From contig PDUO01000050.1 in NCBI GenBank assembly GCA_003008705.1, forward strand, positions 285,286 through 349,285: a stretch of DNA of 64,000 nt, written 5' to 3'. Origin of the DNA: Pezicula radicicola. Taxonomy: Eukaryota; Ascomycota; Leotiomycetes; Helotiales; Dermateaceae. Within the stretch, counting starts at the first letter, position 1, and the number at the start of each line of letters is the position of its first letter. The notes beneath the pieces are model-generated. The model saw only the letters and a list, made by a program, of their open reading frames with translations. It searched no databases and was not told where the DNA came from. A program made the translations under genes and the position numbers. Positions 34,970 to 46,170 of the stretch are shown piece after piece.

Positions 34970-35389
34970 TCAGTGATTTCCGATACAAGACTGTTGCAAA
35001 TGGTATTGAGGATTGAGTTAACCTTGCTTAGATGCTCATTTATTCCCCGCAGCGAGGTGGCGACGGATGTTAAAAGACTATTAAAGAAGGGAAAGTCAGC
35101 GAACAGCGTGAATATCGTGTGATCTATGCGTCTAAAGCCACTGCCGGTGAGATTTGGAATGACGGAATTGTTCGAGATGGCCTAATATTTGGGTGGTCTA
35201 GGTAGGGTTGGTTGATATCTCTGTGAGAGACAAGCTCTTCAAGTTTGAGTCTACTATAACTCTAACTCGTCAATTAAATTCATAGTGCTACAGAGCGAAC
35301 CACAACGGGCACAGGAAGATTCATGAAGAAGCTATTGAGGTATACACTCAGTTGCTTCTCAATACCAACACATTCAACTGAGACTTTGA
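34970..35389. other. Intergenic
   Basis: About 420 bp between the P450 relic and the HEM3-like stop. Nothing recognisable. Confidence 0.55.
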
Positions 35390-36554
35390 TCACAATTGTT
35401 TCAACAGCAGATTATCTGCCCCCTTGTGAAGGAGCATATTCGAAACTGAGATACCGAGTTCTTCTGCTTCATCATCACTGCAGACAGTGCCCGAATCCTC
35501 CGCACAAATCTCCATCGTTCCTTCCACATCGAGAACCGTGGCATGTAGGCGAAGCGTGCCACCATCGCGGCCTTTTTCTTCTGCATCTCCAGAATTATTT
35601 GCGTTCAGGGATTCAAAAGAGGAACAAACGCCTATTGGAGACGAGCATCCTCCCTGAAGACTTCGAAGCATCGCCCGTTCCGCCAGGCCACGCCATCTCG
35701 ATGGCTTATGGTCAGCAGCACGAACAAGCCGTAGCATGTCTTCACGGTCCGTCCTGACCTCAATACCGAGTGCGCCCTGTCCAACGGCGTAAGGGAACAC
35801 ACTAGGATCGAGTCGTTGCGTAATGCGATGGCTAAGACCAAGGCGCAATAATCCTGCAGTTGCCAAGAGAATGCATGAAAACGGTGAATTAGGAGCGTCA
35901 AGCTTAGCAAGGCGTGTATCTCTGACATATGTAGCACGCGTTAGGCAAAGGTCGTGTGGACGGACACGATGATGGCAAAAGAAGAATCAAGCATACTCAC
36001 ACATTACCACGACATTCTGCTACTTCTAAATGAGGCCAATTTCGCCGAACTAGAGCTCTCCTCCTTGACGAGCTTGATCCAACCATAGAGCCCGGTGGTA
36101 ATTGGTCGATGGATTTGAATTCGGAATCCGGCCTCATGATAACGGCATCGGAAGAATCTTCGCGCTCAGAGATGGCCCCAAGGAGGCAATTCGGTGGCAG
36201 CGTTGTTGGCATGTCCTTCAAACAATGAACAAGAAAATGGACCTTGCCGGACATCAAATCCACTTCCAGCCCATTTGTCCAGAGGCTTTTGCCAACGTCT
36301 GATCCGCCCGTCTGCTTGGAGAGGAGCATGAATGGAGTCTGCTTATCTGCATCGCCAGCGACACTGCTTGTGGCGATTACAAAGGAAGGGAGGGGGATGA
36401 GTGTTTTATTAGCCAGCTGAGATACAACATAACGAGCCTGGATGAGTGCGAGCTCCGATTTACGGCAGCCAGCAACTACTTGAGAAGGAGGAGGAGGAGA
36501 TATGACTTTTTCTAACTCGTCCTGTCGCTTAGAACCGTTTATTTCAGGGTCCAT
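35390..36554 (-). CDS. HEM3: Hydroxymethylbilane synthase (porphobilinogen deaminase), divergent
   Basis: Two exons (36001-36554, 35390-35921) give 1,086 nt, 361 residues. The join restores AECRGNVDTRLAKLDAP. The enzyme polymerises four porphobilinogens to hydroxymethylbilane in cytosolic heme synthesis. Catalytic features are kept: CRKSELAL with the substrate arginine, LKDMPT with the catalytic aspartate, SSSRRR arginines, and the dipyrromethane cysteine in LQGGCSSPIGV. Several usually rigid positions differ: HCLKDMP for HSLKDMP, KSLWTNGLE for KSLWTKELE, GSSSSRRRALV for GTSSVRRSAQL, NVDTRL for NVGTRL. This suggests a fast-evolving paralog or an unusual ortholog. The ATG at 36554 is preferred over one at 36659 because the conserved N-terminus follows it. 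It lies between inverted 82-bp repeats. Confidence 0.83.
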
Positions 36555-37387
36555 GGTTGTAAAATATGTGTTGCAGCGTCTGAGATGTTGAAAAATGCAA
36601 AATTCGTGGATGTGAGGTATCGGAAATCGGCAATTATTCGGAACATTAACGTAGATCAATTACCTTCTATAAGGTAATACCTTTACGTATTTAGAAGGGT
36701 TTTCGAAAAGAATAACGGCGGGTGGTTTTTGAAACCGATTTCGGCAAATAAATCGCCCGAATCCGGGGCGTTAAGTGGCCTTATTAGTGAATAAGAGTGC
36801 TTGATTTTAGCGGAAAGCGTAAATCGTCTGGGAAAGTAAGCGAGAAGAGGAAAATCAAGTAGAATTAGGTGGTGAGACTACTAGGCTTCTTTAGTAGTAA
36901 CAGAGTGAGGGCTGGCGATTTTGAAACCGATTAATGGGAACTAATATGGACTTTAAAATCGAATTAAATAGCTATTATAGAAGGCATTATACAAGCCAAA
37001 GGCTAACACCTAAGTATATATATTTAAGAACCTTATACTAGTATCTACTAATACTATACTAAATAGCATTAAAGAACTTAGTAACTTTATAAGTATTAGT
37101 AGTAGAGTTATTATAATTAAGGTAATTATAGGTGTATAGTTCAAAAAAGTAGTTTTCGAAACTCTAGAGTAGGTTAAATTTAATAAAATAACACTAAACT
37201 TATAAAGCACTTTAATATACCTACCAACAAAGTATCTTAGCCAAGTCGTTCTTTTTCGTCTTCATCAATTGTTATAATTTGCTACCTAAGTTGAACTACA
37301 ACAGCCTTAGACCCATGACTAGCTAGTTTAGTATTTAAATCCACAGCAACTAGCTAGCTTGTTTCAATCCGGGAGTAGAACTGCACT
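36555..37387. other. AT-rich intergenic with repeat copy
   Basis: It contains the HEM3 promoter, a GC-richer stretch at 36715-36780 and the inverted repeat copy, followed by TA-rich sequence to about 37230. A TTTGAAACCGATT word occurs twice, near 36733 and 36921. Confidence 0.55.
36933..37014 (-). repeat. 82-bp repeat, right copy of an inverted pair
   Basis: This is the reverse complement of 33989-34070 with scattered transitions. Together the two copies bracket about 3 kb holding the CYP504 relic and HEM3. Confidence 0.8.
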
Positions 37388-40171
37388 CTAGTTCTGCCAC
37401 TTGAATCTGCTCTCCCGCAGCATGTTGACCATGCCCACTGGCAACAGTCCCTTCTCTACGACATGCAGTCCCCCAAACTGTGCGGTCATATCCGACGCAT
37501 ATTGCTGGATGATCCAGCGTTGATACGACTCTAACTCGTTCCAATCCGCGACTGCACTCGACACACTAGAGTTATAAGAAAGCTCCTTTTCGCGTGGTAC
37601 TTTCAACATGTGGGCATAGGTGTTACCGAGTTCAGTTGAAATTTGCTGGCGGTTGCGAGTAAATTCCTCAAACGACATAAATGCCTCACCCCACAGCTCA
37701 TTATGGTTACTTGCACGGGCTGTAACATGATTCTCGAAATTGCTCATGGCTTTGGCATAAGCGGCCTCCTCTTCCTTGAAAAATAGGGTCATGTACGAGT
37801 CGGGATTGTAGAGGTCGTCTTGAATGAGGTACAAGTTGACAAAGGGATTCTGTGAGTCAAATAGTCAGTATCATCGCTCTGCCTGCCGCTAAACTCGAAT
37901 AGGGTATACCCCGTGTCTTTGGCTCTTCGAGCGTTTGAGGCAGGACAACACGTACCTTCAAATCAAGACCCCCCATTTCTACTGGAAAGTAGAGGTAGCC
38001 ATCTGGAATATTGTTAACCCCGAAGCGTTGTGTGAGAATCTCCTTGACCTTCATGGTAACGTTACCCTTGGCACCAAAGCCATCCTCAAAGAACAGCTTC
38101 TGTTGAATGCGAGAGAATGTCTCGAGTATCATCTCCACATGCTGTCGTCCGAAGCATTTGGCAGGGCGACCGAAATTGGAAGTGAAAAAGCGAACACCGT
38201 AGATATTCCAAACCTGGATCCAATCGAAAACTGACTTGGACGCTGACAGTTGACGACGAAGCTCCTCAACATGCGTATCGACCAGAGCTTGATCAATGAG
38301 GAATCTGCCAGTGACGGCATCAAGTTTGAGGAGACCCCAGCGTACATCTCCTTTGGGAAGAGAGGTTGGAGGAGGACTGGCAACGCCTCCGTTTCTGGTA
38401 ACTTTAACACTCCCAGTCTTCTCCATGTTAAGCTCAAGACCCATCACTTTAGCAAACACCTGCATGCTTCTCCATCCAGCAACGCAAGTCGTGTCATTGC
38501 CCCAAAGCCAGATGTCATCGTGCAATCGATATAGGCGAGCGCCACCGGTGTTCTGATTCACAGCGAAATCCAAGCAGAACAAGACTGACTCCCCAAGAAT
38601 GTCACTTAGCGGGCTGCTTACGGATGTTCCGTTCTTTCTGACCTGAACTGCTGCATTAGGGCCATCGCCAACGAACTGCATAGGGACTTCGAGTGCACGA
38701 CAGAAGAAGCTGATCCACCGATCCGAGACACCGAAAAACTTTAGAACTGTAAACATAGTTGAATGCGGTAGCGATGGACCAAACCACTTGAAATCGGAGC
38801 GGACGACTGTGATTTCTTCGCCAAGGCGGGTTCTCATGATGATCTCTGTGGCAAGGACGTGAAGAACGGATTGCGTTATCTGTTGGGGGCTCTTGTGTGT
38901 ATCCGAATCTTTGGAATCACCATCGTAACTGCCACGTACTTCGTAGACAGTATCTTGAAGCTGCTCCAGGAAGATCTCTTCGTAATATTGAGTGCGATAC
39001 TCCTCAACCGTAGCAGGCTTGGCAATACGACCTGGTAGCATCAGTTGTTAGTGTTGCTCATCTACACAATGTGCCTGACTCGCAGTCCAAGATCAGAACA
39101 ATTGGATATCTCACCTTATTTCCCTAGAAAGGATTCGCGACGCTTCTTGTCAATGGCGGGAATAGTCGTCGATGGCACTTTCCAAACTCCTGAGGTCTTG
39201 TGAAACTTGAAAAGTTCCTTTTTAAGCATAACGCTCCACTTTACACCAATGTAACGAAGCAACATTGAATGTAAGAGGTCTTCATCGTGGAAAAATCGGT
39301 ACTTGCCATTCAATCCACGTCGAGGCTCAACGAGTGTGGCACCAATCCAAGCTCATTTGTCCAGGGCCGAGATACGCATGTTCAGGACATCAGCTACCTC
39401 TGCCAGAACGACCTTGTTTCTGAGAAAGTCCTTGAGGATTTCACACTTCTGGTCCGTCAATAGATCACTGTGGATGAGCCCCATAATCACCCAATTCATT
39501 GATTGTTCATCAAAGTGAACTGTCTTCGCCATATCCTTCTCAAAATTTTGGATGGCCGCTCTTAACGCAAGTAAAGCTGCACTGGTAGGTCTGTTTTGAT
39601 TGAAGAGTCGGTTCAGGTAAGTAGTTATGGCACCAACATCGGTTTCCTTAGCAGTGAAAACGTATTTCTCCCACAAAGCGCGCTGCTCATGTAGTTCCTT
39701 GCTTCCAACTTGTTCGAAACCATCGCCAACGTTAGAAGATAGGTCCAGCAGGTCGAAATTGATATCAAGGCCAGAACCATGAGATTCCGAGAGCCACTCG
39801 TTGACAAGTTGACCGTACAGAGATGCGTACTCATATCGGAGTGAGTGGATATTAAGTTCCTTCTCTAACTTGTTCTGATAATCCTCCAACACGGCCTCGG
39901 AGATCGACGGGTCGCGCTCAGCTTGTACAGCAATTCTATTCATATTTTCAAGAGGAATCGCTGGATTATCCGCGAAGTTTCCCATACTCTGTAAACCTTC
40001 AATCCTATCCAGAAGGATTCGCAGCTTCTGGAGTTGATTGGGTTCATTTCGAACGGCTTCTAGAAGCTGTGCTTTGCCTTCCTCGTATAGTTCACGCTGA
40101 CGGCAGATCTCTTCCAACTTTATTCCGGTGATGGAAGAGAGTGTCTCGGAGAGGATGTTGGTCGATGCCAT
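37388..40171 (-). pseudogene. rvt: rvt: domesticated reverse-transcriptase gene with two in-frame stops
   Basis: Three exons are deduced: 39115-40171, 37956-39031 and 37388-37849, joined by GTGAGA...CCAG and GTACGT...CACAG introns; 2,595 nt, 865 codons including the stop. An N-terminal coiled-coil region (SSITGIKLEEICRQRELYEE) precedes the RT core: SDFKWFGPSLPH (motif A), GTSVSSPLSDILGESVLFCL (motif B) and RLHDDIWLWG with the DD of motif C. A helical C-terminus follows. This is the rvt family of single-copy cellular reverse-transcriptase-like genes known from fungi and some bacteria; it is not a retrotransposon, since no endonuclease, gag or LTR is attached. A TGA at 39353-39355 and a TAA at 39116-39118 interrupt an otherwise continuous frame. 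No frameshift was found. It is either a young pseudogene or depends on stop readthrough. Confidence 0.85.
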
Positions 40172-41045
40172 GATTCTTCTTGTTCCAATTGGTGGATGTT
40201 CTGCATCGTTAAGTTAGTTGTTGTGCAAGGCTGAAGGTATTGCCGTGATGGCTCAAGAGGACCAACAAAGATCGAGAACCTACAGGACAGGATAGGACCA
40301 GGAATGAAGGAGAATGGTATACTTGTACGACACTGATAGGCTACTTGCTGTAATCAGCAAGTGTTTCGTATACCAGATGCGGATGGGAGGAGTTCTTCTC
40401 GACGCGAAGAAAATGTGGTGTTGATCGCGAGTTGATGGTGAGGTTTGAACTGGACTGCTTGGGCGAAGCTCAAGGGAGCCAGACAGTTTGGTTTACCGCA
40501 GAGCAAAGTTGAAAGTGATATGCAACCTAAGTGAAACCCTGCCCATAGAAAGCTCTATTGTTGAAGAACCAGAAGATTTGTACTAGTCAATCTGAGTAGA
40601 AGTTTGTGTCGCCACTATATCTATGTATGGTATTTCATGTTGACAAGCTCACGAAGTTAGGTAGGCAAAGTAGCTTGCTCACTTGACTTGACCAACTGAA
40701 TTAATGAGTAACACTTGAATTCAGTGATCCAAGTAACTCAGCACCATTGGACAAGGGGCTCATGGATTTAATCAAACCATGAACTGATCTGCACAGCTCT
40801 CACCTTCGCTCACATTCTATTCTTGACTACCTTATATCTACATCCTAGTTCGAGTTAGATACGTTGCATTTTGTTAGCAATGCAAAGTCGGCAAGTCAGC
40901 AAGTCAGAATATAGCCTTAAGTTTGATATTATTTTTGACTTCGGAGTTTTTATGAAGTCGTCTACACGCAAGTTCGGGTTCATATATATAGTGCACATAG
41001 TTCTGTAACTCTTACGAAGCACTAGCTACTTAGCGTGAAATGAGT
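40172..41045. promoter_or_regulatory. Upstream region of rvt
   Basis: About 870 bp without a gene. CACTTGACTT/AACTCA-type words recur near 40680-40770. The rvt promoter should lie here. Confidence 0.45.
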
Positions 41046-41495
41046 CTACGTAAATGACCTCCACCAATCAACATACCCTGTACCACGCACTACTCTCAGC
41101 TTTGGGCTACCTTCAGTGATATATCCTGTCTTTCTTTCTTTCCCTGCGGCCTTAATGCTTTCATCCCACTTGGCGGCGTTTCCACATAAGTGAGTGAAGA
41201 TCATGTCATTCTTAGTCTCATCATCAAAGTCGATTAACTCGATTATAGTCCCTTGCTTCATCTTAGCTTGAGTATAATAGAATAGAATTTCCTCGAAATA
41301 GCCGTTCTCAAGTAGCTCTGCCGGTGTTGGGCTCAGAGTCCAGAATCGGCCTCGCACATTCAAGGCGGTAGATTGAATGAACCGAAGGACGTTACAGAGG
41401 TACCGGCTGAGAATGGGTATTATGAGATGTTTGGGGGGGAGGGGGAACAGTTGGAGGAGCATGGGGATCATTTGTAATAGAATTTTAAGAGCCAT
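41046..41495 (-). CDS. Hypothetical protein, 149 residues
   Basis: An ATG-led frame whose first 45 residues are hydrophobic and low in conserved character, followed by a soluble part with FWTLSPTPAELLENGYFEE and a C-terminal GYVDWWRSF. I do not recognise the family. The second part looks like real protein (balanced composition, acidic and aromatic clusters); the N-terminus may be mis-assigned or the frame a fragment of a longer lost gene. It lies between rvt and the MFS transporter, on the same strand as both. Confidence 0.35.
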   Translation of the reverse strand: MALKILLQMIPMLLQLFPLPPKHLIIPILSRYLCNVLRFIQSTALNVRGRFWTLSPTPAELLENGYFEEILFYYTQAKMKQGTIIELIDFDDETKNDMIFTHLCGNAAKWDESIKAAGKERKTGYITEGSPKLRVVRGTGYVDWWRSFT

Positions 41496-41731
41496 TTACT
41501 GCATTTTTATAGAGCTGCGAGCCATCTAATATCTAGAAGTATTCCTCAACAAATGCTATAGTCAATCACTAAACAGAGTTAAGTGGCTCAAGCTACGAGT
41601 TACTGAGGTCAAGCACATCCGCTCGAATTCATAAATTCAGGAACGGGCTCATGAGTTAAGCGACTGAAAGTGCTAGTCCGCAAGGAGAATTATTCTTCAT
41701 TATCTCAAGATGACACCAAGTTCACGAGATG

Positions 41732-43562
41732 CTACTTTCCAGTATCCATCTGCTGATCAAAAACATTAATACCCCTCGGTTTCCCTAACCTCTCCCTAAT
41801 CTCCTTCCCCTTCCACATCAAAAACAAAACCGGTAAAAAGGCTAAAATACTCCCCATACAAGCAAAAAACACAAATTCCCACTGATACCCAATCCTCTCG
41901 GCAAAATGAATAGCATAAAAAGCAAAAGTCATGCCCACCTCCTGCCTCACAAAATTGAAAAAAGTAGAAACCTCAGATCCTTCAACCCGATAACAATCGA
42001 TAGCATAAGTATAACAAACAGTAGTAATAACCTGAATACCAAAACATCCAATCCCCATTCCCATTAGTGCACCCATCCAATGAGCTTCTTTATATTGGAT
42101 ACAAAATCCATAGATTAGGAGACCGGATGGAACGAGAATTTCTCCTGTCCAGATTGCTTTTAATCGGGCTTCGGGTGGTGGATCTATACCTCCTAGTTTC
42201 TTTCTTGATCGCTTTACTATTGCGTCCACTACCATTCCTGCTGCTAGTTCTCCGAGGCTGCCTCCTATTGTTAGGGCTCCGCCATAACCGAGCCCGATTT
42301 GGAGCGTGTCGAATCCGAAACGCGCGCTGAAGATGTGGGCTACTGTTACGGCGGGGAGGATACTTGCGAATCCGTATTGAGCTGCGTAGTATATGCAGGG
42401 GATTAGAACACTTGGATACTTTGCCATCTTTGGTTGTTAGTTTTATGTTGGGTGTTCTGCATTGCTATAGCTTGAATGCATACCTTGAATGCGGGCAGTA
42501 CGAACTGGTCAGCTCGCAAATGTAATTCCGGATGATTACTCCACAATGCAAGTTTCCTCACATATGTCTTTGTATTTAATCGGCCCATGTCTCCGTCTTT
42601 TTGTCGCCCTTGAATATTTTCAGACTGTCGGATATATAATGTTTCTGGTAATCCGAAGAATATGATTATGAGCATGCAGGCATTTAGTATTGCAGCGAAT
42701 TTGAATATCCATCTCCAGCCTAGATATTGGCCTAGTAAACCACCAATACTATATTTCAGAAATCAGTAAGTGATGATCAGAATACATCAATGGTCTAGGA
42801 GCATACATACATAGGAGCTAAATGACCACCATTAGTCATCATAACAGTAAAACAACCCATAGCACGACCCCTAAAAACTCTATAAGCATCTCCATTCACG
42901 TAAGAACCAAGAACTGGAGTAATAATACCTCTGATGATAAAAGAACAAATCTGCAACAGTAACAGCACCCAAAGCCATAGCAGAAGGAAAAAATCCATTA
43001 AAGACACGAGCAACTAATAGTTGACCAAAGCTGTGCGTAAAAGCACAACCGAGTGCCGATACGAAACCAAGGAGTGTGGTGAATAGGTATATAGGGCGCC
43101 GTCCAAATTTATTGGCTAGTGGGATCCAGAGGAATGGTCCTACGCCGTTAAGTGCTATTACGACCGTTCTAGATATATCCATCAGTATTCATGCAATGGT
43201 TCGAGTAAAAAGAAGTGTAGTCTCACGTTTGATATGAAGCGCGTACTGTAGTGATCCCGAATTCTTTGGCCATTGGAACGTATGCTGGGTTTATGATGGC
43301 GGTATTTAGTGTTCCTAACGCCGCTAGACAGCATACTTGAGCTAGAGCTCCGATCTTGACATGAGATTAGCAAACGTATACTTTGTAATCTAGACGAGTA
43401 TATTACCTTGAGTGATAATGGCCAATTTAACGGATCCTCTGGATCTTGTGAAGGTTGAGGATTTAAATGTTGTCCATCTCTACTAAGCGCTGGTTGGATA
43501 CTTGTACCCTCCCGTTTCTCAATGTCGGTTTCTCCGATTGTCTCTATTTTCTCGTTATCCAT
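41732..43562 (-). CDS. MFS transporter (DHA1-like)
   Basis: Six exons (43407-43562, 43227-43354, 42929-43168, 42811-42870, 42484-42748, 41732-42427) total 1,545 nt, 514 residues. Joins restore ASYQTTVVIALNGVGPFLW, YHQRGRAMGCFTV and APIIGGLLGQYLGWRWIF. The N-terminal DPEDPLNWPLSLK and the ANKFGRRPIY loop motif are standard for fungal MFS drug/organic-substrate transporters. About twelve membrane segments are expected in the plasma membrane. Substrate unknown. It is followed downstream by unknown ORF 41046-41495 and preceded by the CoA-transferase gene, all on the minus strand. Confidence 0.9.
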
Positions 43563-44107
43563 GATGTTTCTATCTCCTCCAAAAGCTTCGTAGATTTTGA
43601 GATGGAGAATTCTTTTTCTGTTATTGGGACGGATTAGATCTGTTAGATACTTGGATGTTTATGACGACGACAACTTTCACTTTTCATAAATGGGGAAGCG
43701 GGGAAATAAGCATAATGCTCGGTTCCCCTGTACGGTAAGATGGTGAGATACTTCGAAGTGGGTGGGGTGTAAACGATTTTGAGGGTTGGGTAATCATTAC
43801 TGCTTTTGTGCTATATGCGATGCATGGTGATGTGTATTCCCGCCCACTTCCCGAGCACTTTCTGTTCACCTTAGTCGTGACACAGTTTTGTAATGCAATT
43901 CTCTTAGATCCTACTAAAAACTGTTTAGGTTATGCTCAAGTATCGTTAAAAGTCCTCTTCATTTATCTTTCTTGCCTATGTGTCTTACATGTATTTCCAG
44001 TGCAATCAATTGACTCAGGCTGCACTGTGCCACAAGCAACTATTAGACTTCTTGCATTTCTCGCTAAATACCTAGAAATGAGAACCAATCACCAAGAAAT
44101 ACTATCT

Positions 44108-46170
44108 TCAATCCCACCAGACAGGTTTATCCCAACCATTAGGTCTTGTCGTTTCTCTCCATCCATTCCAAGTATCACTAAGTTTCACAACAGGTTTACA
44201 ACTCTTCACCATCCCTTTAAAGCCTTCCGCATACATCTCAAACATAAACCTGCCATCAAATAGTTCCGGATGTAATCTCTTCATACTCTTAATCGCTGCT
44301 TTACTCACGATATCGAAATTGGAAAGGTGATTCTGAGCTCGGAATTCTTCGTCTTGAGAATGTTCTTTGAACATTTCTGACCAGATTTTTTCGGGGTAAG
44401 GTCCAAGTGATTGGACCCAGAGGTTGTATTCTAAGTGGGTTTGGTCAGTTAGGGCTTAGAGTCTTCTGATGGGAGTCCTTTACGTGTTAATGATACGCCA
44501 GTGAAATAGGAGCCACCTTTCGTAGCGCGGTTGTAAAGTCCAGCAAGCGCAGCGATTGCACCGAGTTCTCCAGTTCTTGTTTTATGCCTTGTTAGTCTAC
44601 AATATGCTTTCAGATCCAAAGAATTGAGAACTTACCCATAATCGCTAAGTGGGAAAGGAGGAAGAACAGGTTCATCTAGCCCAAGAGCTTTCCCATGACC
44701 CCAAGCGAGTCCCGAAACCTACGCGAGGAAACATTAACACTGCTCTCTCACCCATACAAAACAAAGGAAAGCAAAAGAAAAACTCACAGCATCAGCAATA
44801 GGCTGCCATCCACTTCTCTCCCTCCAAGGCCCCTGAAACCCAAAACAATTATCTGCCACATAGACAAATCCCTTCTCTCTCCCCTTAAATCTCTCCACCA
44901 AGTCCGTAACACCATATCCTAACCTCTCTAACGCACCAACCCTGTAACCATCAACAATAACATCCACATCCTCCAATAACCCCTCAAACACCTTCCTATC
45001 TTCGTTATTCCTAAGATCCAATTCAGCAGTGTGCTTCCCGAAATTGAGATCTAGTTGGTAGTATGGTACATCTGGAAGTGAAGGTGATGTTATTTTGAGA
45101 ACTGAGGCGCCGTATTCTGCTAATGTGCGGGAAATTACTGGACCGGCTATTACGCGAGTAAGATCGAGGACTTTGATTCCAGATAAGAGTTGTGGTTTTC
45201 GCGCTTCTATTGTTTCTAGGTTGAGGGATATTGGCTTGAATGGCACCGGTGGTGACGTGGATTCGACTTGTTCCATGCTAAATATCGGGGAGTCTTTGAT
45301 TGCTTTGCCCTTTTGTTTCACTGGTTAGTCATTGAACTATAGGCAATGTGTCGAGCTTCTGAATATAGAAATTGTTACTCACTTGTTCAGTTTCAAGAAA
45401 TTGCTCGGCTGTAAAAACAATTGCTCCAGCTTGTTTCAATTCCTCAGTTCCTCGATCCAATTCTTCGGCCGAGAATTTACGGCATTGATTCTCAATTACC
45501 TTGCAGATTTCGTTGTAATCTGTGAGGCTTTCATCATAACCTAGAAGACCGAGGAAGTTCAAAATTGGTGTCGCTTCTAGGCTTCCATGGGTGTGATAAT
45601 AGATATTAGGATTCTTGGTCCTATACATCTGTTTCCTCTTATATTAGAAATGCTGTCTTTTTCAGAAATTGTCACCAAGGCAGACTTACATTAGCAGAGA
45701 GTCTTCGATAGAGATTCGACTGTGCTTGAAATAAATCCGTTGCTACATCACTTAGCCTCACCCCATCCCTAACCAAAACACAGCCCAAAGAAGAAGAAAA
45801 GCTCACGTTTCAACCTCCCCACACTCTCCTTATCCCACTTCCCAAATCCATCAATAGTACTCAAATAACTCATGAACAAAAAACTCGCAGCATGATCAAC
45901 GTCTATCGTAGCATCTTGCACGATTCCAAATCTCTCCTTCCCAATCGCGATCGCTATACTCGCTTCTAAAGCTTTTAAGGCGGTGATGGCTTCAGTTTCG
46001 CGCCATGGCGTTGGGATTTTTGGGATGGGGTTGTTTCCAGTGAGTGTGATTTGTGAGGATAGGGATCGGATTTCTGGAGGTATGGGGAGTTTGGGGTCTT
46101 TTAGGAGGGATTCGAAGATTGTGCGGGCGTTTGTGAGGGTGTTGTAGGTTGCTGGTGTTTGTGAAGACAT
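44108..46170 (-). CDS. CaiB/BaiF (type III) CoA-transferase
   Basis: Seven exons (45807-46170, 45690-45742, 45383-45628, 44788-45309, 44636-44718, 44484-44575, 44108-44430) give 1,683 nt, 560 residues. Two acceptors are chosen by frame and motif: the one yielding LKPTDLFQAQSNLYRRLSAN and the one yielding TEQGKA. Family landmarks are VLDLTRVIAGP, the DLNFGK region with the usual catalytic aspartate nearby, and NRATKGGSYFTGVSL. Type III CoA-transferases move CoA between organic acids or racemise acyl-CoAs. Fungal members of this long form (with an N-terminal domain of about 200 residues before VLDLTRV) are of uncertain substrate. It is next to an MFS transporter on the same strand with about 550 bp between them. 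Confidence 0.88.

Noticed and set aside
37388..40171. LINE-type retrotransposon as origin of the RT gene
   Set aside because: There is no endonuclease, RNA-binding gag or poly-A/target duplication, spliceosomal introns are present, and the motif pattern is that of rvt.
42795..43013. Frameshift in the MFS transporter
   Set aside because: A normal intron (GTATTA...TTTTTAG) between 42871 and 42928 restores HQRGRAMG, so the gene is intact.
43808..44263. 151-codon plus-strand frame
   Set aside because: Its 3' half is antisense to the last exon of the CoA-transferase and the rest lacks any motif.
45743..45806. Premature stop in the CoA-transferase
   Set aside because: Choosing the acceptor at TGTAG (exon start 45742) removes the stop and gives a conserved TDLFQAQSNL join.
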